From contig JAFGIY010000175.1 of the NCBI GenBank assembly GCA_016929335.1, positions 1 through 64,000 of the forward strand: 64,000 bases of DNA, written 5' to 3'. Under the pieces are notes generated by a model. The model had not been told where the DNA came from. It searched no databases and saw nothing but the letters and a program-made list of their open reading frames with translations. The translations under genes and the position numbers were made by a program. Every line of letters begins with the position of its first letter. Within the stretch, counting starts at the first letter, position 1. Below are positions 15,741 through 23,634 of this stretch, one piece after another. The stretch comes from Acidobacteriota bacterium. Lineage in GTDB: Bacteria > Acidobacteriota > UBA6911.

Positions 15741-18344
15741 CTATTTTGCCCGGACCTTGATTCGGGCTTCCTCCAGACCGTCGGACCTGGCAACTATGGT
15801 AATTGCTCCCCGTTGACCACGCCTGGCCCGAACAATCGCCAAAGCCATCCCGTTAAATGCTTTACGGTCTTTCGATGGAAAGGAGGTCATATCCGTCGGA
15901 TCGCCATTGTCCGTCGCAACGATTTCACCCGGCCCACTTACTTCGAAATGGATCAGGTTCATGGATCGGGGAACCGTTAGCCCCTCCTTATCCGCTACAC
16001 TGAGCGTTACAAACGCCAGGTCATTCCCATCATTCGCGATCGAGGCTCTGTCCGAGGCCAAATGAAGTTTGACTGCAACTCCTGCGGTTTTCACCGAATC
16101 TGTCGCCCATTGCTTCCCGCTCTTATAAGCAACGACGCGCAGTTCGCCCGATTCGTATACGGCATCATCCCAGCGCAGGCGGTATTCGAACTGCGCTTTT
16201 TTCTTGCGTCCCAACGACTTGCCGTTGAGAAACAGCTCCGCCTCATCACCCGATGTATACACATGTACAGGCGTCACCTGGCCTGCGCGATCCGGCCATG
16301 TCCAATGCGGCAGGATATGAGCCATGGGGTACTCGGGGCGCCAATGCGCCTGATAGATATAGAACCGGTCTTTTTTAAAGCCGGCCAGATCAATGATGCC
16401 GAAATAGGAGCTGCGTGAGGCATCGAAGGGGGTCGGCTCTCCAAGGTAGTCCAGACCGGTCCAAACGAACTCTCCGCCTACGTAAGGATTCTGCTCCATC
16501 GTCGCAAATTCCTTGTCGGGAGAATTTGCCCAGGGGGCATAGTACAGATCGTAGGAGCTTACGTGTCGATTTTCCGGATCCTCGCCCGCTTTGGCGGAAG
16601 CCGGTGCACCGAAGCCTTTCACAACCGGAAAGGTGTAAACACCCCTGCTGCTCAGGGTGGATGCCGTTTCGGAACCTACGATAAACTTGCCGGGAAAGTT
16701 TTGACGAAACACCGGGTACTGAGGCGGCCTGCCGTAAATTCCGGCGCCCTGGTAGTTTAAACCTATTGCGTCGATGGCTGCCACAAACGGGCTCTTCGGA
16801 GCGGCGCTGTTCATACCGGCTATGGTTGGACGCGTCGAATCCTCTTCACGACAAATGCGCGTAAGTTCTCCGGCTACGGCGGCGCCTTTTTCGCCGGCGC
16901 CCTGCTCTCCGACTTCGTTGCCGATGCTCCACATGATTACGGAAGGATGGTTGCGGTCTCTTCGCAGCATGGCCCGCAGATCCTGCTCATGCCAGTCGGG
17001 AAAAAGCAGGTGATAATCAAGGGCGGTTTTTCTCTGCAGCCACACATCGAAAGCTTCATCCATGATAAGGAAGCCCATTTTATCAGCCAGGTCGAGAAGC
17101 TCCGGCGCAGGCGGATTATGGCTGGTCCGTATGGCGTTGGCGCCCATGTCCGCCAGTATCTCCAGCTGCCGCTGCAGAGCGCGATAATTTACGGCAGACC
17201 CCAGCGCTCCCAGATCATGATGGTTGCAGACGCCGTTCAGTTTGATATGCTCGCCGTTCAGAAAGAAGCCCGTGTCGGGATCGAACTTCAGTGTGCGTAT
17301 GCCGAACGGTGTTTCATAAACGTCGATGGTTCTGCCTTTTTGCCGTAACGTTGTCACCGCTACATACCGATTTGGACTCTGGTGCAGACCTGTTCCCCAC
17401 AGCTTTGGATTGGAGATGACCGCGCTGCATTCCGTTGCGGCGCCGCTGCCGGCCGGGATCTGTAAATTCACAGGCGCCGCCGATGCAACGGCTTTGCCTG
17501 TTTTTCGATCGTTTCGCCCGATCTCGAAGATCTGCGTCTCCACACTCACAAACGCATCCTGTTCTGAATCGTTATCCACGCTTATCTTCAGGCTTGCGCG
17601 CGCCGACGATTTCGAGATCTCCGGTGTGGTGATAAAGGCGCCCCATTGACCAACATGCACGGGAGCAGTCTTCACAAGCCATACATTCCGGTATAAGCCC
17701 GCCCCCGGATACCAGCGCGAGGATGCCGCTTGCCAGTTCGAATCTTTTGGGACCGGGTTATCGAGTCGAATTGCCAGAACGTTTTTTCCGCCCGGCTTCG
17801 CATAGGGTGTCAGGTTCAAGCGATACGACGCATACCCATAGGGCCATCCGCCCACAAAACTGCCGTTCAGCCAGACCATGCTGTAGGACATGGCGCCGTC
17901 AATATCGAGAAATATGGATTTGCCTTTATCCCCTGCAGGCAGAATCAGATTTTTCCGGTACCATACAACTCCCGGAGAAGGCAGTCGTCCTGTGCTACCG
18001 CTGATGGTCGTGGTGAACGGGCCTTCGGCTGCATAATCGTGCGGCAGATTCACTTTTCGCCAGGAAGTATCATCGAAATCCGCCAAAGCGTAGGCTGCGT
18101 CATCGCCGAGGTTGCCTTCGGGACGGTTCGTGCGCTTTGCCGGATCGTTGAGGAAAGCATTCCCCGAGGGCAGGATCCACGATTTCACATCATTATATAA
18201 AAGGCTGGTTTTACAGTCCGGCGGATCGCCTTTGGTAAAGCGCCAATCATCATTAATCAGCAGCCGCTCCCTCGGCGGAGCGGCGGAAGTGCTGAAGAAT
18301 CCGGTGAAGACAAAAGTCACTAGATAAACTACAAATAATCGCAT
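15741..18344 (-). CDS. glycoside hydrolase family 2 (beta-galactosidase type)
   Basis: 867 residues with an N-terminal signal peptide (MRLFVVYLVTFVFTGFFSTSAA), so it is exported. Domain order is that of GH2: sugar-binding jelly roll (DDWRFTKGD ... VNLPHDYAAEGPF), immunoglobulin-like domain, and a TIM barrel with acid/base Glu in MWSIGNEVGEQG and nucleophile Glu in IVGSETAS. A C-terminal region with FVTLSVADKEGLTVPRS (DUF4982/invasin-like) follows. It cleaves terminal beta-galactosides or related residues. It is co-directional with the tannase upstream, 74 bp away across a palindromic repeat. Confidence 0.9.
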   Translation of the reverse strand: MRLFVVYLVTFVFTGFFSTSAAPPRERLLINDDWRFTKGDPPDCKTSLLYNDVKSWILPSGNAFLNDPAKRTNRPEGNLGDDAAYALADFDDTSWRKVNLPHDYAAEGPFTTTISGSTGRLPSPGVVWYRKNLILPAGDKGKSIFLDIDGAMSYSMVWLNGSFVGGWPYGYASYRLNLTPYAKPGGKNVLAIRLDNPVPKDSNWQAASSRWYPGAGLYRNVWLVKTAPVHVGQWGAFITTPEISKSSARASLKISVDNDSEQDAFVSVETQIFEIGRNDRKTGKAVASAAPVNLQIPAGSGAATECSAVISNPKLWGTGLHQSPNRYVAVTTLRQKGRTIDVYETPFGIRTLKFDPDTGFFLNGEHIKLNGVCNHHDLGALGSAVNYRALQRQLEILADMGANAIRTSHNPPAPELLDLADKMGFLIMDEAFDVWLQRKTALDYHLLFPDWHEQDLRAMLRRDRNHPSVIMWSIGNEVGEQGAGEKGAAVAGELTRICREEDSTRPTIAGMNSAAPKSPFVAAIDAIGLNYQGAGIYGRPPQYPVFRQNFPGKFIVGSETASTLSSRGVYTFPVVKGFGAPASAKAGEDPENRHVSSYDLYYAPWANSPDKEFATMEQNPYVGGEFVWTGLDYLGEPTPFDASRSSYFGIIDLAGFKKDRFYIYQAHWRPEYPMAHILPHWTWPDRAGQVTPVHVYTSGDEAELFLNGKSLGRKKKAQFEYRLRWDDAVYESGELRVVAYKSGKQWATDSVKTAGVAVKLHLASDRASIANDGNDLAFVTLSVADKEGLTVPRSMNLIHFEVSGPGEIVATDNGDPTDMTSFPSKDRKAFNGMALAIVRARRGQRGAITIVARSDGLEEARIKVRAK

Positions 18345-18354
18345 GATTTTATTT

Positions 18355-18412
18355 AACCGCAGATTTACACGGATTCACACAGATCTGTGCAGATCCGTGT
18401 GAATCCGTGGTT
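18355..18412. repeat. 58-bp palindrome of CCGTG 10-nt units
   Basis: It begins AACCGCAGATTTACACGGAT and ends ATCCGTGTGAATCCGTGGTT. The right half reads as 10-nt units ATCTGTGCAG, ATCCGTGTGA, ATCCGTGGTT. It fills the gap between the tannase and GH2 genes. Confidence 0.8.
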
Positions 18413-18418
18413 GGAGTT

Positions 18419-20008
18419 TTAAGGCGCGACACAACGGAAGTTGGCGGCATCGTCGATGCTGCCCTGGCCGGCGTAGCGCGCTACCTGCGGATATGGACAT
18501 AGCGGCCGCGTTCGCACGATTTTCCCGTTCACTATGCGTTTCGCCTCTATCCTGTCCGGAGCCTTGCCTTTTTCCACCCAGTCAATGATGGCCGTCATCG
18601 GATCGTGTTGATCGGTGCCGATGCCGCCGCTGCAGTGCGACATACCGGGCACCATGAACAGGCGGAAGAAATCACGCGTGTCCGGGCCGTTTATAGCAAC
18701 GGCCTGCTCGTAGTAGTTCACTCCCATCATCGGCTGGAGGATCGGATCTGCCCATCCATATGTCATGAGCAGCTTGCCGCCACGCTTCCTGAATCCCAAC
18801 AAGTCCGGATTTTTCGCGTCCGCCAGTTTCCCCCAATCTTCCAATAACTGGATGTCGCGGTCATAGTCGAATGTTTTGTAATCATAATCCGGTTTCGGCG
18901 GCTTATGGACGAGATAGCGCATCGTATTTTCCGCAAGGCCGAAATCCGCAGATACGCCGTTCGGCTGTTCGCTCACGATCATGTTCATCCATCCGCTGCT
19001 TTGGCCGCCGCCGAAAAAGTTCGGCATCACGGCTTCGCTGCCCGGCTCAAATCCCGGGAAGAAGGACTTGCCTTTGCTGACGGGCCCGCCATAAACCTTG
19101 GCAATTGCGGCCGCCTGCGCTGAAGTCAGGCAGTCCGGATTATCCGTACTCGCGCTGCATGCGGGGACGTCGGCAGCCGGATCGAACCGGCACTTTCGCG
19201 GATCGTCTATCAATCCGTCTTTGAGCCCGTCGACTTCATCGCATTTCGCCATGACCTTCCCGGCGACCAGAGCCATTTTCGCCGCAGTGAGTCGAACATC
19301 GCCGACCGCTTTCTGATTCCACATTGCACCGATCGTGAAACCCGTCTGATCCAGCCAGGGCGCATTCGCCACTATGCCGTCGAAGTCATCCGGGAAGCGC
19401 TGCGCCTCGATCAGGCCCTGGCGTCCGCCGTTGGAGCAGGAGTTCCAGTAAGCGCGTTTAACCGGCTGGCCGTAGTAATCCTTCGTGATGTCCTTCGCAG
19501 TCGTTGCCGTGAGATGTACGGCGCGGTAGGCATAATCGATTGCTTTCTGCGGATTGCTCAGAACAAAGGTTGCGCCCGGTTCCTTGCGCGAGTCATGGCC
19601 TGTATTCGTCTGTGCTACGGCGAATCCGATCTGCAGTGCCGCATTGCGCTGTGATGTTCGGCTTGGGTCCTCCAGCGATTCGCCGGCATGGCCCCCGTTG
19701 CCGATCATATAGAAACGACCGTTCCACCCGGTCGGCAGACTCACCTCGAAGGCGATTTCGGGATCGAGCATGCCGGTGACCTTGCAGTACGCAGGCGTCC
19801 CGGCGGTCGCGGCTATCGCCGTCGCCGTGATTTGCACGATCTCTTTTGACTTGAATTGACCTATGGCTTCGCAGGTTTTCGCAGGTTCGATGTCCGCCTT
19901 CGAATAATCCACAAGCGCACTCTTCAAATCCGCGAAAGTCTGAGCGTACACCGGCGCCACTGCTGCAACAGCCGAAACCGCGATGCAAATTGCTATCTTC
20001 CGTAACAT
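18419..20008 (-). CDS. tannase/feruloyl esterase family protein
   Basis: 529 residues with a signal peptide cleaved near VAPVYAQ. Family hallmarks are the paired Cys-Ser in YWNSCSNGGRQG (nucleophile Ser), Asp in YGWADPILQP, and His-Cys in VPGMSHCSGG, the CS-D-HC arrangement in which the two cysteines bridge Ser and His. NPDCLTSAQAAAIAKVYGG is also typical. It hydrolyses esters of plant phenolics (gallate, ferulate). Neighbouring GH2 and selenoprotein genes on the same strand, each separated by a palindrome, suggest one transcription unit. Confidence 0.9.
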   Translation of the reverse strand: MLRKIAICIAVSAVAAVAPVYAQTFADLKSALVDYSKADIEPAKTCEAIGQFKSKEIVQITATAIAATAGTPAYCKVTGMLDPEIAFEVSLPTGWNGRFYMIGNGGHAGESLEDPSRTSQRNAALQIGFAVAQTNTGHDSRKEPGATFVLSNPQKAIDYAYRAVHLTATTAKDITKDYYGQPVKRAYWNSCSNGGRQGLIEAQRFPDDFDGIVANAPWLDQTGFTIGAMWNQKAVGDVRLTAAKMALVAGKVMAKCDEVDGLKDGLIDDPRKCRFDPAADVPACSASTDNPDCLTSAQAAAIAKVYGGPVSKGKSFFPGFEPGSEAVMPNFFGGGQSSGWMNMIVSEQPNGVSADFGLAENTMRYLVHKPPKPDYDYKTFDYDRDIQLLEDWGKLADAKNPDLLGFRKRGGKLLMTYGWADPILQPMMGVNYYEQAVAINGPDTRDFFRLFMVPGMSHCSGGIGTDQHDPMTAIIDWVEKGKAPDRIEAKRIVNGKIVRTRPLCPYPQVARYAGQGSIDDAANFRCVAP

Positions 20009-20024
20009 ATCTACTCCCTGAGAA

Positions 20025-20060
20025 AGCCACGAATTTCACGAATTCGTGAAATTCGTGGCT
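20025..20060. repeat. perfect 36-bp palindrome
   Basis: The left half AGCCACGAATTTCACGAA is followed immediately by its exact reverse complement. It lies in the 59-bp gap between the selenoprotein stop and the tannase start. Its CGTG spacing is 9 nt. Confidence 0.95.
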
Positions 20061-20067
20061 CCTTATC

Positions 20068-21819
20068 TTATTTCCAGTTGTCGATCAGGATGCCCCGGCC
20101 GACTCTGAAATCGGTAACGAACCAGGTGGTCTGAATATTTCCGCCTGCGACTATAACCTGGATGCTTCTGGGATCCCTGAAAGGCTTGATCAGCGTTTCG
20201 GGAGGCGCCTTAGCCCATGTTGCAAAGGGTTCCAAGCCCTGAAGCGCCATAGGCATCATGGCTGTAGTATTCACGCCGTTTCCCCAGTACGTGCCGGCAG
20301 TAACTTCCACATTTTTTGCCAGCCATTCACCAAGTTGAGCCTTTGTCTGGAAGCCGTGAGCATTCTTGAGGAGGCCGGCCACGGTCGGATCCATTATGAT
20401 CGTAGCCGCCATGCCCGTAAGCGACCGCATGTAATCCCGGAACAGCATATGGGGCGGATGCTTTATCTGGGCCTCACCCACGCTCGATATATAACTCCAT
20501 CCACCGCCTATGTTGACGACGCTGTCTGTGGGTTTGAATCCCTGCTGCACGGCGATGGAATCCCATCCCTGAGGCAGCAATTCCTCGTTTTCCGCAATAC
20601 AAAGGTTGTTGTATTGAAGATTGCTGCCAATCGAAGAATAGGCCCCGGCGCCGATGCGGAGATCTCCCACGATCTTGCCTCCCAGCGTGAAGCATCTTCC
20701 GATAACCGAGTTGGCTTCGCTGAAGGGTCCCATGACATCGGTTCCGGAATTTATGCCTATCTGCTTGCGGATCGGCCCATTCACGAGAATCATGTTTGCT
20801 GCCGAACTTGTAGAGTTGCCGAAAGAGCTCGCCTGGGAAAGGACCGTGAGAATGGTCGGGAAGTATTCCACTTTTGCTCCGGCCATGACCGCAATAGCTG
20901 CGGCCTTTTCTACAGTCAGCTGGCGGGAGCCATATCCGCAGACCACCTTATCGGGCTTTTGGCTGGTCCCTTTGAGCATCGCCGCTACTCTCTCTTCCGT
21001 AGGAAGAATGATCGGATTGAAATCGGTCCATTCCTTGTCTTTGAACAGTCGCTGCAGGTTTGCCTCGGTATCCGGTTTCAGAAGTCTCGGCTCGGGGGCA
21101 GCTTCGGGAGGCATTCCGCTTTTCTTTTCTTCGTCGGTGAGAGGTTTTGTGAGCGCATCGACGATCGCCTGCATCATCGGCTTGCCGGTCAGGAGATCTT
21201 TCCCCTCAACATAGCTCTTGTGTACCGACTTTGGTTGACCCGCGACGGGGAACGGGAACGCGACATACCGGACGGGCATGCCGTTGGAGTACTTGAGCAT
21301 ATAATCCTTGAAGTCTACAACATTGACACCGGAGGCGCCTACGGTGGGCACTTTGCATTTGAGTTCGATTTCTTTTGCAAGCCGGCTCACGGCCGACACG
21401 CAGCCATGTCAACCTGCAATCCCAATGATAACCGCATCAACCTTATTATCCGTGACCACCTTCAGAAATCCGGGATCATCGGCCATCCAGCTCGGGCCCC
21501 TGTGTATGACCGTTTTGACCGAAGGCATGTTCCGGGCAAACCAGTCTTTCATTTCCTCGTAAACGCTGTAAGCGGCTTCGGGACCGCCCCATTGCGTGTC
21601 ATACAGGTAAATCGTTTTCCCTTCCAGCGTGTTAAGCCGCGGCGTGAGTGGAACGCGTTCCGCCATCTTGTTCGTCATCGCCGGATTCAGCACGGTAATC
21701 AATCGCTCGTCACAGGCTTTTTGCATATTTGCCTGCCCTGTCGCCGTCGGCATTTTCCCGATCGATATCAGGGCGGCAATCATCAATAGAACAATTCCCA
21801 AAAGGATCTTCCTTTTCAT
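20068..21819 (-). CDS. exported UGSC-family selenoprotein, in-frame UGA read as selenocysteine
   Basis: 583 residues if TGA at 21409-21411 is decoded as Sec137. Frame and homology continue across it: ...DAVIIGIAG-U-HGC-VSAVSRLAKEIE..., giving a U137-x-x-C140 redox motif at the place where UGSC-family proteins carry their Sec/Cys. The N-terminus has a hydrophobic segment (residues 5-17), so it is membrane-anchored or exported. Residues about 40-225 are the UGSC-like domain (RLNTLEGKTIYLYD, WFARNMPSVKTV). Residues about 265-583 form a second domain (LPTEERVAAML, NSTSSAANMILVNGPIRKQIGIN) that I recall as an uncharacterised family occurring beside UGSC proteins. A SECIS-like hairpin follows the UGA. 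Read without Sec, the gene would be two ORFs (21409-21819 and 20068-21399, the latter with a GTG start and no ribosome site). Function is unknown; a thiol/selenol oxidoreductase role is likely. Confidence 0.82.
21376..21402 (-). promoter_or_regulatory. bacterial SECIS-like hairpin
   Basis: In the mRNA, six bases after the UGA, UGCGU-GUCGGC pairs with GCCGGC-UUGCA around the loop CGUGA. The upper stem has 6 bp (one G-U). The lower stem has 4 bp (one G-U) after a U-U mismatch. The apical loop begins 17 nt after the UGA and its second base is G. This fits the published bSECIS rules as I know them: loop 3-14 nt, a G in the first two loop bases, and UGA-to-loop spacing of 16-37 nt. Confidence 0.75.
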
Positions 21820-22456
21820 ATCTTCCTCCGCGAATTAGCGAGTAAACAATGACCGGACATTAGCATTGACATATAGGCCATTCCCTCCAATACCGCAAGC
21901 AAAAACACATGAAGCCATATAGGGGCGCAGAATACATGCTCATCAAAGCAAATATCACTCCGGCAGGGCCCCGACTGCGGGACACATTTGTCATTGTGGG
22001 TTTGCCTTTTCATGTGGGTCGCGGCTTCAGCCGCGACATGTTGGTGCAAACAGGAGGGCAGGCATAAGTATATCTAAAATATGGGATTCATTGCGCATCG
22101 CGGCTGAAGCCGCGATCCACATGAGAAAGAACAGACACAGTGTCAAGTGTGGGCAACAGTCAGGACTCGGCCGCGGGTTTACTCAAAAGCGAATACACCT
22201 ATGCAGCAAGGCAGATTAGCTGCCAACATCCGGCCCAATCGGCTAGCGCCCCAGGCGCAGATCGCCGGCAGCCGAATGTTGACCATGCTCCCGTTTACTC
22301 TGCCCTGAGCCCAGGGCCTTTCATCAGCGCAAGCGGAAGCCGCATCCATTTCTTTTCTATGGTTGGCGATACAATTTTGTTACATTAGCCCCATACGATC
22401 GACCCGAATTTCATTGCATTAATAAATCCGCCGTCGACACAGAGGAGGCGCTCCCT
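21820..22456. other. 637-bp region without genes
   Basis: It holds the upstream region of the selenoprotein gene (ribosome site AGGAAGAT next to the ATG at 21819) and the second REP-pair copy at 22011-22123. From 22124 to 22456 no gene or clear signal is visible apart from GAGGAGG just before the kinase remnant. Confidence 0.6.
22011..22123. repeat. 113-bp REP-pair element, copy B (inverted relative to copy A)
   Basis: CATGTGGGTCGC at one end and GCGATCCACATG at the other; the internal hairpin TCGCGGCT-TC-AGCCGCGA is perfect in the left end. It is the reverse complement of 1804-1916 with few changes and exactly the same length. Confidence 0.85.
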
Positions 22457-23178
22457 ATGATCGGCACGACACTCGGGCACTACCGGATCACGAGCCAACT
22501 CGGTAAGGGCGGTATGGGCGAGGTTTACGTGGTCGACGACCTGAATCTGAACCGCAAGGTCGCGCTCAAATTCCTTCCCGAAGCGTTTGCGGATGATCCC
22601 GAACGAATGGCCCGCTTCGAGCGCGAGGCCAGGCTCCTGGCATCGCTCAATCACCCCAACATCTCTGCGATCTACGGGCTTGAACAGGCTGAAGGCAAGC
22701 GCTTCCACTCGAAGGCGATCGCCGGCCGGTACCATTCCTGAAAGGGGAGTTTAATGAGTCGGATGGTCGCTTTTCCCCGAATATGCGATGGGTGGCATAT
22801 GTATCGGACGAGTCGGGGCGAAGCGAAGTCTATGTGCGCGCGTTTTCGCAAGCTTCCCAACCTGCAGCGGAAACCACGGGCAAATGGCAGATTTCCGTTG
22901 AAGGTGGCCTGGGACCACGATGGCGAAGGGATGGGAAGGAACTGTACTATCGTGCCCCGGATGGGAAAGCGATGGCAGTTGATGTGATAGACGACACCGT
23001 ATTCCAACCGGGAACTCCCGAACTTTTGTTCGAAAGCCCCCCCGCTGACATGTCGACACTATGGAGTGTTCCATGCTGGGATGCTGCCTCGGATGGCCGC
23101 TTCCTATTGGCAACACATCCTTCCATGGAGCCTACACCGTTTACAGTGATCCTCAACTGGACCGCATCGAGAAAATGA
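22457..23178 (+). pseudogene. remnant of a Ser/Thr protein kinase with TolB/WD40 C-terminal domain
   Basis: The first frame (22457-22741) encodes a kinase N-terminus: MIGTTLGHYRITSQLGKGGMGEVY with the Gly-rich loop, then VALKFLP with the ATP-binding Lys and the alpha-C region. A second frame, from about 22735 to 23178, encodes the end of the usual C-terminal beta-propeller (SPNMRWVAYVSDESGRSEVYVRAF ... DGKELYYRAPDGKAMAV). The catalytic loop, transmembrane segment and most of the propeller are missing. An intact protein of this type has about 800-900 residues. The gene has therefore lost its centre by deletion with a frameshift. Confidence 0.85.
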
Positions 23179-23634
23179 CCCTCGTGCCCGGCGACAAACT
23201 CAGCCCTTTCAGAAGTATACATAATACATCTGATCAGAACTTGCCTCGGAGGATTCGCAATCAAAAGGCAGCTTGAAATATCTATCCTTCCCGGATTCCG
23301 AAGTCGGATTGCTATCGGCAAAACGAGTCATTAACCGCGGATTTTCGCCGATCTCCACGGATTCCTTGCTATTGTCACCGCATGCGTTGACCGGTCGCAC
23401 TATTTTCCATCCGTGGAGATCTGTGAGAATCCGCGGTTGATTTCATGTTTTACTTTTCTTCAGGACAAATGAGCGCGCAGCCGTGTAGTCTCAATTACTC
23501 TCGTTGAGGATAGATAGGCGCATTCTCACTCAATGAGCTTCGGACTCCAGGATAAATTATCTTTACGGGTATAAACTCCCGGACCCTTGTTACCGAAAAG
23601 CACGATATAGAACAAATAGGGAGATTTCTACGCC
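23179..23634. other. 456-bp gap with a palindromic repeat
   Basis: Apart from the palindrome at 23333-23438 nothing coding is supported. The last 190 bp precede the GTG of the GGDEF-EAL gene and presumably hold its promoter, but no convincing -35/-10 pair was identified. Confidence 0.5.
23333..23438. repeat. 106-bp inverted repeat of CCGTG-type units
   Basis: The left arm is AACCGCGGATTTTCGCCGAT plus CTCCACGGAT; the right arm is ATCCGTGGAG, ATCTGTGAGA, ATCCGCGGTT (three 10-nt units). The arms enclose a loop of about 45 nt. It belongs to the same family as 7709 and 18355. Confidence 0.8.

Noticed and set aside
21399-21411. Nonsense mutation splitting the UGSC-like gene into two ORFs
   Set aside because: The only interruption is a TGA exactly at the family's Sec/Cys position, both flanks are otherwise undamaged, and a SECIS-like hairpin follows. 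A random nonsense mutation would not be expected to meet all three conditions.
20335-21789. 484-residue plus-strand open frame
   Set aside because: It is the antisense of the selenoprotein gene, has no family resemblance, and its composition is that of a complementary-strand shadow.
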